Source: UBA2943 sp946534895 (GTDB lineage: Bacteria > Bacillota > Clostridia > Christensenellales > Aristaeellaceae). Taken from it: a stretch of DNA of 6,487 nucleotides. The stretch's first letter is position 1; every line of letters begins with the position of its first letter. Below, piece after piece: positions 1 to 5,034 of the stretch. The stretch is from assembly GCA_946534895.1 (NCBI GenBank), contig CAMNDE010000131.1, positions 1-6,487 of the forward strand, read 5' to 3'. Below the pieces are notes generated by a model. That model was not told where the DNA came from, searched no databases, and worked only from the letters and a program-made list of their open reading frames with translations. Made by a program: the position numbers and the translations under genes.

Positions 1-76
1 CCGGAACTTGCTGTCTTTCTTGCGTTTCGGTTTCTGTATCGTTTTCAAGGTTCATACTGTCGTTCTCGCGACAGCT
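1..76 (-). other. Transcribed leader, probably of a stable-RNA (rRNA-type) operon running out of the window
   Basis: This is the stretch downstream of the strong leftward promoter at 82-110, with the predicted transcript start near 75-76. Read on the minus strand it opens with a perfect hairpin (57-74). It continues with GAACCTTGAAAACGATACAG, which resembles the TTGAAAAC-type motif that Bacillota carry in rRNA leaders and 16S-23S spacers. No Shine-Dalgarno sequence precedes the ATG at 53-55. From that ATG a frame stays open for 18 codons to the edge (MNLENDTETETQERQQVP). Its third positions are clearly less GC-rich than in neighbouring genes, which argues against coding but does not exclude it. 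The assignment as an rRNA leader is inference from promoter type and motif. The alternative is the start of a protein gene with a short structured leader. Confidence 0.45.
57..74 (-). other. Hairpin at the 5' end of the leftward leader transcript
   Basis: On the minus strand CTGTCG, a six-base loop CGAGAA and CGACAG form a perfect 6-bp stem. The stem begins one or two bases after the predicted transcription start, so the RNA would carry a 5'-terminal stem-loop. There is no T-run after it, so it is not a terminator. A role in RNA stability or processing is inferred. Confidence 0.55.
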
Positions 77-81
77 CGGAT

Positions 82-110
82 ATAATAACACCGGTCCTTT
101 TAAGTGTCAA
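82..110 (-). promoter_or_regulatory. Strong sigma-A promoter reading leftward
   Basis: On the minus strand there is a perfect -35 box TTGACA (105-110), a 17-bp spacer (88-104) and a -10 box TATTAT (82-87), five of six matches to consensus. The predicted start is near 75-76. It is by far the best promoter match I can find in the window. It points away from mnmA towards whatever lies beyond base 1. Confidence 0.85.
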
Positions 111-142
111 GCACTTTTTTCAAACTTTTTTCATCTTTTTTT
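111..142 (-). promoter_or_regulatory. Phased A-tracts upstream of the -35 box (UP-element-like, bent DNA)
   Basis: Read on the minus strand there are three A-tracts, A7 (136-142), A6 (126-131) and A6 (115-120), whose centres are spaced about 11 bp apart. That is one helical turn, the arrangement that produces intrinsic curvature. They lie directly against the -35 box, where UP elements contact the RNA polymerase alpha subunit C-terminal domain in rRNA and other very strong promoters. The arrangement is seen directly, and the activating role is inferred from known promoter biology. Confidence 0.65.
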
Positions 143-220
143 AAAAGTCGAATCTTACTTCTGCTATATTTCGATTGGTTCGCGTAATAATCCGAACGTT
201 TGATGAGAATCAGCTGAAAA
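143..220. other. Short intergenic stretch downstream of mnmA, no convincing terminator
   Basis: I see only weak stems here: 178-182 with 193-197 (5 bp), and a 6-bp stem including a G-U pair near 146-165. None is followed by a U-tract in the mnmA direction. Transcription of the mnmA operon may therefore run into the downstream promoter region, or may end by another mechanism. Confidence 0.4.
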
Positions 221-1309
221 TCATTCGAAATTGCCCGCATCCAGGACTTCCGTGACGATGCATCCGCCCAGACATTCGTCTCCAAGATAGAACACTGCGC
301 TCTGTCCCGGGGTCACCGCGCGCTGGGGTTCAATGGAACGGATATGCACATGACTTCCATCCGGAACGATCACCACATCCTGGTCCGGCTGGCGATAACG
401 GAACCGGCATGTGCAGGCCAGTTCCTGTCCGTCCTCCACCGGAACTCTGCCCACCCAGGTCAGATCCTCACCAAGGCTTCTGCGCGAATACAGCATGGGA
501 TGGTCTTCGCCCTGGGCCACGATCAGGCGTTTCTCCTTCAGATCCTTTCCGATCACAAACCAGCTGCGCCCGTCACCGCACCCGCCGATGCCGAGGCCGC
601 GCCTCTGGCCGAGGGTATAGTACATCAGTCCGTCATGGCGTCCCACGCGCTTCCCGTCCGGCGTCACCATGTCCCCGGGCTGGGCAGGCATATATTCAGA
701 AAGGAATTTCTTGAAATTCCGCTCGCCGATAAAGCACACGCCCGTGGAATCCTTCTTTCTGGCCACCGGCAGGCCCGCCTTTTCGGCGATCTCCCGCACC
801 TCTTTCTTGGTCATGCCGCCCACCGGGAACACAGCCTTCTTCAGCTGATCCGCATGCACCATATAAAGGAAGTAGCTCTGATCCTTTCCCGGATCCGTGC
901 CTTTCAGAAGCCGGCCCTCGGAATCCGAGCGCACAAAATGCCCTGTGGCCATTCGGTCCGCGCCAAGCTGCATGGCAAAATCCAGAAACGCGCTGAACTT
1001 GATCTCCCGGTTGCACAGTACATCCGGGTTCGGCGTTCTGCCCGCTTTGTATTCTTTCAGGAAATAGCTGAACACCCGGTCCCAGTATTCGCGGGAAAAG
1101 TTCACCGCATAATAGGGAATGCCGATATGCTCGCAGACCCGGCGCACATCCGCCCAGTCCTGTTCCGCCGTGCAGACGCCGTTTGCGTCCTCTTCCTCCC
1201 AGTTTTTCATGAACACGCCGATGACATCATAGCCCTGTTCCTTGAGAAGCAGCGCGGCCACGGAGGAATCCACGCCTCCGGACATGCCCACCACGATCCG
1301 TTCACTCAT
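221..1309 (-). CDS. mnmA: tRNA-specific 2-thiouridylase MnmA
   Basis: MnmA activates the C2 carbonyl of uridine 34 with ATP in tRNAs for Lys, Glu and Gln and replaces the oxygen with sulfur, giving the s2U34 of the wobble base. It is a cytoplasmic enzyme that receives persulfide sulfur from a cysteine desulfurase, directly or through relay proteins. The 362-residue product is full length for the family. The PP-loop SGGVDSS is at residues 10-16. The two catalytic cysteines are Cys99 (NPDVLCN) and Cys192 (GVCFIG), matching E. coli Cys102 and Cys199. GKDQSYFLY (141-149) is also a family signature. The start is ATG with GGAGG (1316-1320) six bases upstream. It overlaps the end of the HAD-thymidylate kinase gene by 8 bases, so translation is probably coupled, and it is the last gene of the operon. 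No key residue is missing. Confidence 0.97.
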   Translation of the reverse strand: MSERIVVGMSGGVDSSVAALLLKEQGYDVIGVFMKNWEEEDANGVCTAEQDWADVRRVCEHIGIPYYAVNFSREYWDRVFSYFLKEYKAGRTPNPDVLCNREIKFSAFLDFAMQLGADRMATGHFVRSDSEGRLLKGTDPGKDQSYFLYMVHADQLKKAVFPVGGMTKKEVREIAEKAGLPVARKKDSTGVCFIGERNFKKFLSEYMPAQPGDMVTPDGKRVGRHDGLMYYTLGQRRGLGIGGCGDGRSWFVIGKDLKEKRLIVAQGEDHPMLYSRRSLGEDLTWVGRVPVEDGQELACTCRFRYRQPDQDVVIVPDGSHVHIRSIEPQRAVTPGQSAVFYLGDECLGGCIVTEVLDAGNFE

Positions 1310-2588
1310 TGTCTGCCTCCAGCTGCATAAGCCTTGGAATCACGCCGTCCCTGACACTCTGCGCCACTTCATCCTTCCCGGCGGATGCGTCCACGCAGAC
1401 AAACCGGTCCGGGGTACGCCGGATCATCTCCCGGTAAGCCGCTTCCACCCTGGCGTGGAACGCTTCGCCCTCCATCTCCAGACGGTCCGGGACAGACGCG
1501 CCGTAGCGCCGCTTCAGGGCCGCTTCGTGCGGCATGTCCAGAAACACGGTCAGATCCGGCATGACATTGCCCACGGCATAGCGGTTGATCTCCATGACCT
1601 CATCCACGCCGAGCTCCCGGCCGCCGCCCTGATACGCCACGGAGGAATCCAGAAAACGGTCCGAGAGCACGCACCTGCCCGCTTCCACGGCCGGGCGTAT
1701 GACCTGACGCACATGCTGCGCCCGGCTGGCCGCATACAGGATGGCCTCCGTTTCCGGCGTCATTTCCGCGTTCTCCCGGTCCAGGATAATGGTCCGGATT
1801 TTTTCGCTGATGGGGCAGCCGCCCGGTTCCCTGGTCCGCACCACTTCATAGCCGAACCGGTCCAGCAGGTCCTCCAGGCGGTCCATCTGCGTGCTCTTTC
1901 CGCTGCCGTCCAGGCCTTCCATGGAAACAAACACGCCCCGTGCCCGCTCCCCGTCCGGGCACAGAGTCCGGAGCAGATCCTCCACGGTAGCGCAGTATAC
2001 ATCACAGCCCGCCTCACGCAGTTCCTGCTCATCCCCGTATCCGTACCCCACACCAATGGTGTGCGCGCCGGCATCCCGGCCGCCCAGCACGTCAAACCTG
2101 CGGTCGCCCACCATCCAGACCTCATCCGCTTCCGGATCCATGGCCCGGAGCACCAGGTCCTTCTTGTCCGCGTTCATGGTGGCCTCGTCCGGGCCCACGA
2201 TTCTCCTGAAATACCGGTCCAGACCGAAATGACAGATAATCTCCCTGGACGTGCTTTCCGGTTTCCCGGTGGCCACGCAGCAGGTGATCCCGTTCCGGTT
2301 CAGTGTGCGCAGCAGGGTCCGGATCCCGGGATATACCCGGTTCTCAAACTTGCCTACCCGGACATACCGCTCCCGGTAGATTTCCACGGCATGCACCGCT
2401 TCCTGCTCGGTCATGCCCATATAGGTGCGGAAGGAAAAGGCCAGGGGCGGTCCCACAAACCTGCGGAGTGTTTCCGCGTCAGGCTGGGGCCTGCCCATCT
2501 TCTCCGCCGCGTACTGCACGCACTTCCAGATGCCTTCCTCCGACTGCGTCAGTGTCCCGTCCAGGTCAAAAATCACATTTTTACGCAC
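1302..2588 (-). CDS. tmk: HAD-family phosphatase fused to thymidylate kinase
   Basis: One uninterrupted 428-residue frame encodes two enzymes. Residues 1 to about 212 are a HAD phosphatase of the phosphoglycolate phosphatase-like type: nucleophile motif DLDGT (Asp8, Asp10), motif II Thr107 in VATGK, Lys142/143, motif IV GDRRFD (Asp162, Asp166), plus FVGPPLAFSF (44-53) in the cap. Residues about 218-428 are a complete thymidylate kinase, which phosphorylates dTMP to dTDP with ATP: P-loop GLDGSGKST (225-233), TREPGG (252-257), DRF (310-312), PDRLE (367-371). The start is GTG at 2586-2588 with AAGGAG ten bases upstream. A longer frame back to an ATG at 2855 lies wholly over the decarboxylase gene and has no HAD similarity. 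The gene overlaps the decarboxylase by 16 bases and mnmA by 8. The HAD substrate is unknown; a small phosphate ester or nucleotide is plausible. The fusion is unusual, since tmk is normally free-standing. Confidence 0.93.
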   Translation of the reverse strand: MRKNVIFDLDGTLTQSEEGIWKCVQYAAEKMGRPQPDAETLRRFVGPPLAFSFRTYMGMTEQEAVHAVEIYRERYVRVGKFENRVYPGIRTLLRTLNRNGITCCVATGKPESTSREIICHFGLDRYFRRIVGPDEATMNADKKDLVLRAMDPEADEVWMVGDRRFDVLGGRDAGAHTIGVGYGYGDEQELREAGCDVYCATVEDLLRTLCPDGERARGVFVSMEGLDGSGKSTQMDRLEDLLDRFGYEVVRTREPGGCPISEKIRTIILDRENAEMTPETEAILYAASRAQHVRQVIRPAVEAGRCVLSDRFLDSSVAYQGGGRELGVDEVMEINRYAVGNVMPDLTVFLDMPHEAALKRRYGASVPDRLEMEGEAFHARVEAAYREMIRRTPDRFVCVDASAGKDEVAQSVRDGVIPRLMQLEADNE

Positions 2589-3922
2589 AGAATCCGATCT
2601 CCTTCCACACCGAACCGGTGTTCCTCCGAAGTGTGCCGGAGCACGTCCAGCACATCCCCTGTCAGCTCTTCGCCGGGCACCACCAGCGGAACCCCCGGCG
2701 GATAGATGCCGGCGCTTTCCCCGGCAATCCGTCCGGCCGCCTCGCACAGCGGCACGCTTTCCATGTCCGCCAGCGCCGCCGCGCGCACATCCATGACCGA
2801 GCGCGGCATATCCGGAATCATGATTTCCCTGTCTGTCCTGCCCGGCCGTCCGCACCGGCGGAGGGCGTCCAGCAGCCGCGCTTCCTCTTCGCTTCCAAAG
2901 CCCACCGGCGGCAGAAGCACCAGCCGGTCACCGTCATACATCTCCCAGTGCACGCCAAGCCGGTCCAGACTTGCCGCGCTTTCCGCACATATTCCGGCAA
3001 TCACCAGCCGCGAGCGGTCATAGGCATACCCGGTTTCCTCCGCCCAGGCTTTTCTCGGGTCCGCGAACCCCATCTTCTCCGCTTCCCGCGCAATGCGGTC
3101 CAGCCGCTTCATGCGCTCGTTCAGCTGTTCACCATTCTCATCCATCCAGGCCCTGGCGTCATCAATGGAACGCATCAAAAGAAAGCTGGGCGAGGACGTC
3201 TGTTCCCGCCGCACAATCCGCATGGCTTCTGCCCGGTCCGCGCTGTCCATGACATGCATGACCGCGCTTCCGGTCAGCGCGGGCATTGTCTTGTGGCACG
3301 ACTGGGTCCAGGCCCGCACATGCCAGGCAGAGGCAGAGGGAATATCGGGATGCCAGGGCAGATGCGCGCCGTGCGCTTCATCCACCACCACATCCATACC
3401 CGTTTCCCGGGCCGCGCCGCACACCCTGCCCAGGTCTATGCATCCGCCGTAATAGTCCGGGCGCGTGATCAGGACGCGCCTTGCCTGGGGCGACTGGCGT
3501 ATCACCCGTTCCGCGTCCCCGCTGTCCACGTAGACGTACCCGTCCCGGGTATGTCTTACCGGAATCCAGACAATGCGCAGGTTTCCGAGAATGCAGGCAT
3601 TGACCGCGCTCAGATGCGCGTTGCGCGGCAAAATCACCGTGTCCCCCTCGCGCATCTGCATCTGCAGCATGGCATGGATGCCCTGGGTGCTGCCATTGTG
3701 CAGAAACAGGGTCGCGCCGGCATGCGCCCGCTGCGCGTATATCTCCTCCGCCTGCGCGATGCCCGAGCGCGGATGATACAGATCATCCGTGCAGTCCAGC
3801 TCCGTCAGGTCCAGCTCCGTCATATCCGCGGGCCCGAAGGGTGCTTTCCCGCCGTGCCCCGGCATGTGCAGCCACATGCCATTTTGGCATGCTTCCAGCA
3901 TTTCAGAAACCGGTCTTGTCAC
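2573..3922 (-). CDS. YaaO-like Orn/Lys/Arg decarboxylase family PLP enzyme
   Basis: This is a fold-type I PLP enzyme of the Orn/Lys/Arg decarboxylase major domain family. Its relatives decarboxylate arginine, lysine or ornithine to polyamine precursors or diamines; the substrate here cannot be read from the sequence. From the GTG start it is 449 residues. It shows HMPGHGGK (19-26), DDLYHP (46-51), the phosphate-binding NGSTQG (76-81), DEAHGAH (181-187) with the PLP-ring aspartate Asp181, the Schiff-base lysine in SCHK (Lys211), and a C-terminal GIYPPGVPLVVPGEE (405-419). I prefer the GTG at 3920-3922 over the ATG at 3979. It has GAGGTG four bases upstream, gives the N-terminus MTRPVSEML where relatives begin, and leaves room for the terminator that the longer version would translate through. 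Its end overlaps HAD-tmk by 16 bases. Decarboxylase beside tmk matches the Bacillus yaaO-tmk order. Confidence 0.88.
   Translation of the reverse strand: MTRPVSEMLEACQNGMWLHMPGHGGKAPFGPADMTELDLTELDCTDDLYHPRSGIAQAEEIYAQRAHAGATLFLHNGSTQGIHAMLQMQMREGDTVILPRNAHLSAVNACILGNLRIVWIPVRHTRDGYVYVDSGDAERVIRQSPQARRVLITRPDYYGGCIDLGRVCGAARETGMDVVVDEAHGAHLPWHPDIPSASAWHVRAWTQSCHKTMPALTGSAVMHVMDSADRAEAMRIVRREQTSSPSFLLMRSIDDARAWMDENGEQLNERMKRLDRIAREAEKMGFADPRKAWAEETGYAYDRSRLVIAGICAESAASLDRLGVHWEMYDGDRLVLLPPVGFGSEEEARLLDALRRCGRPGRTDREIMIPDMPRSVMDVRAAALADMESVPLCEAAGRIAGESAGIYPPGVPLVVPGEELTGDVLDVLRHTSEEHRFGVEGDRILCVKM
2599..2604 (-). promoter_or_regulatory. Ribosome-binding site for the GTG start of HAD-tmk
   Basis: AAGGAG on the minus strand lies ten bases before GTG 2586-2588 and inside the 3' end of the decarboxylase gene. 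It fixes the start of the fusion gene just before the HAD nucleophile motif. Confidence 0.8.
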
Positions 3923-3926
3923 ATTG

Positions 3927-3932
3927 CACCTC
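3927..3932 (-). promoter_or_regulatory. Ribosome-binding site for the decarboxylase GTG start
   Basis: GAGGTG on the minus strand lies four bases before GTG 3920-3922. The ten bases CTGTGAGGTG (3927-3936) are identical to those before the mrp start (4809-4818), which supports both as real initiation sites. The competing ATG at 3977-3979 has GGAG only two bases away, which is too close to work well. Confidence 0.6.
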
Positions 3933-3936
3933 ACAG

Positions 3937-3970
3937 AAAAAATGCAGCCGGACGTCATGCGTACGGCTGC
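3937..3970 (-). terminator. Probable intrinsic terminator after mrp
   Basis: On the minus strand GCAGCCG (3970-3964) pairs perfectly with CGGCTGC (3950-3944). After one mismatch three further inner pairs form (3960-3962 with 3952-3954), leaving a five-base loop. A single A and then six T residues (3942-3937) follow, the form of a Rho-independent terminator. It begins five bases after the mrp stop and ends immediately before the decarboxylase ribosome-binding site. It would insulate mrp from the operon or act as an attenuator with partial read-through. I see no clear promoter for the downstream genes. Confidence 0.62.
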
Positions 3971-3975
3971 CCCTG

Positions 3976-4803
3976 TCATTTCTCCACAGGAAGTACGTTC
4001 TCCAGATACGTGACCAGGTCCGACATCCAGTCCGCCTGAATGCTCTCCGCCTCGCCCCGGTCGCAGGCCATGGCCAGTTCAGGGTCCATGGGAATCTGGG
4101 CCAGCAGCGGCAGCGAGAAGCGCTGGGCTGTACGGATGGTCTTGCCCTCGCCAAAGGGATAAATGCGCTTTCCGCAGTCCGGGCAGGTCATGTAGCTCAT
4201 GTTCTCCACCAGTCCCAGGATCGGCACATTCATCATTTTCGCCATGTTCACGGCCTTGGACACGATCATGTCCACCAGCTCCTGAGGGCTTGCCACCACC
4301 AGGATGCCGTCCACCGGCAGGCTCTGGAAAACCGTCAGCGGTACATCTCCGGTTCCCGGAGGCATATCCACAAACATATAGTCCACATCGCCCCAGACCA
4401 CATCCGTCCAGAACTGGGTCACTGTGCCGGAGATCAGGCTTCCGCGCCAGACCACGGGATCCGTGTCATTCTCCAGCAGCAGGTTGATGCTCATCACGCC
4501 GATACCGGTCTTGGAGGGCACAGGAAGAATCCCGCGCTCATCGCCCATGGCATGGTCCACAATGCCGTACATCCTGGGAATACTGGGCCCGGTAATATCC
4601 GCGTCCAATACTGCGGTCTCATAGCCCTTCCGGCGCAGAAGCGCCGCGCTGAGGCCGGTCACCAGGCTCTTGCCCACGCCGCCTTTTCCGCTGACCACGC
4701 CAATGACATGCTTCACATGGCTGTGCGCGTTCATCTTGGCCTTGAGATCCGCCTGCTCGCACTTTGATGCGCAGTTCGAGCAGTCATGCGTACATTCAGA
4801 CAT
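3976..4803 (-). CDS. mrp: Mrp/Nbp35-family iron-sulfur carrier ATPase
   Basis: Mrp/Nbp35/ApbC proteins are dimeric cytoplasmic P-loop ATPases of the deviant Walker A (MinD/ParA-like) class that hold a labile Fe4S4 cluster and pass it to apo-proteins. The 275-residue product has the deviant P-loop GKGGVGKS (39-46), the switch motif DMPPGTGD (146-153), LVENMSY (198-204) and the cluster-bridging CPDC (Cys207, Cys210) that joins two subunits. An additional N-terminal cluster, Cys4, Cys8, Cys11 and Cys15, resembles the second Fe-S site of Nbp35-type members. Bacterial Mrp forms that carry an N-terminal DUF59 domain lack this cluster; this protein has no DUF59 domain. The ATG is preceded by GAGGTG (4809-4814) at five bases. 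The gene diverges from the GH31 gene, and a likely terminator follows its stop. Confidence 0.95.
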   Translation of the reverse strand: MSECTHDCSNCASKCEQADLKAKMNAHSHVKHVIGVVSGKGGVGKSLVTGLSAALLRRKGYETAVLDADITGPSIPRMYGIVDHAMGDERGILPVPSKTGIGVMSINLLLENDTDPVVWRGSLISGTVTQFWTDVVWGDVDYMFVDMPPGTGDVPLTVFQSLPVDGILVVASPQELVDMIVSKAVNMAKMMNVPILGLVENMSYMTCPDCGKRIYPFGEGKTIRTAQRFSLPLLAQIPMDPELAMACDRGEAESIQADWMSDLVTYLENVLPVEK

Positions 4804-4834
4804 CCAATCACCTCACAGGCAAGGATATCACGGA

Positions 4835-4884
4835 AGAGCCGGAAAGGCAACGAAAAAAACAGGGAAAAAGAGGAATCCGGCTCT
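4835..4884. repeat. 9-bp perfect inverted repeat flanking an A-rich loop upstream of mrp
   Basis: AGAGCCGGA (4835-4843) and TCCGGCTCT (4876-4884) are perfect inverted copies separated by 32 bases. The spacer is strongly purine-skewed with A7 and A5 runs on the plus strand. It would form a hairpin in the mrp leader if transcription starts upstream of it. No U-tract follows in either direction, so it is not a standard terminator. It could be an operator pair or a leader structure; the function is unknown. Confidence 0.5.
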
Positions 4885-4981
4885 GTACATCCAATCATTC
4901 CACATATACCCGCGCGAACCCGGCCGTATGACGGAGATCCCGCCGCGCATGCCCGTCCCGTCGATCCGGCAGCTGTAAACA

Positions 4982-4987
4982 TAGAAT
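4982..4987 (+). promoter_or_regulatory. Weak candidate -10 box for the alpha-xylosidase gene
   Basis: TAGAAT matches the -10 consensus at five of six positions and sits 47 bases before the ATG, giving a start near 4994. The matching -35 position (about 4959-4966) is poor, as might be expected of an activator-dependent promoter. This is a tentative call. Confidence 0.25.
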
Positions 4988-4993
4988 GGTAAA

Positions 4994-5011
4994 TCAACGA
5001 TTTTCGTTTGA
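4994..5011. promoter_or_regulatory. Imperfect dyad near the predicted start of the GH31 transcript
   Basis: TCAACGATTTTCGTTTGA is a near-palindrome: TCAA-CGA against TCG-TTTGA with one extra base in the right arm. It lies between the candidate -10 and the ribosome-binding site, a usual position for a repressor operator in sugar-use genes. No regulator is in the window, so the role is inferred. Confidence 0.3.
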
Positions 5012-5017
5012 CATTAT

Positions 5018-5024
5018 GGGGAGG
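5018..5024 (+). promoter_or_regulatory. Ribosome-binding site of the alpha-xylosidase gene
   Basis: GGGGAGG lies ten bases before the ATG at 5035-5037 and supports that start. The resulting N-terminus aligns with that of E. coli YicI (MKFTRGYWL against MKISDGNWL). Confidence 0.8.
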
Positions 5025-5034
5025 ACTGGCTTTT

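Larger units (their letters stand above)
4804..5034. other. Divergent intergenic region between mrp and the alpha-xylosidase gene
   Basis: These 231 bases must contain promoters for both directions. I see an inverted repeat near mrp (4835-4884), a second copy of an 11-bp sequence found at the mrp start (4887-4897), a weak -10 for the rightward gene (4982-4987), an imperfect dyad (4994-5011) and a good ribosome-binding site (5018-5024). No convincing promoter for mrp was found by eye. Frames crossing the region have no recognisable product. Confidence 0.6.

Noticed and set aside
115..142. T-runs on the plus strand as a terminator for rightward transcription
   Set aside because: There is no GC-rich stem before them and no rightward gene ends there. 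They are better explained as A-tracts of the leftward promoter.
100..285. 61-residue minus-strand frame at the end of mnmA
   Set aside because: It overlaps the mnmA 3' end, and its lysine-rich tail is just the A-tracts of the promoter region.
2589..2855. N-terminal extension of the HAD-tmk frame to an ATG at 2855
   Set aside because: These 89 residues lie entirely over the decarboxylase gene in another frame, are rich in Gly, Arg and Ala with no domain, and a GTG with a good ribosome-binding site sits right before the HAD motif.
3923..3979. Decarboxylase start at the ATG overlapping the mrp stop (ATGA)
   Set aside because: The overlap is tempting, but the ribosome-binding site spacing is poor, the added residues are not family-like and the terminator hairpin lies inside.
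344..4039. Long plus-strand frames over the leftward genes (344-1330, 1242-2705, 2303-4039)
   Set aside because: They are mirror frames of GC-rich genes, with His, Arg and Pro-rich translations and no recognisable domains. The opposite strand encodes clear families.
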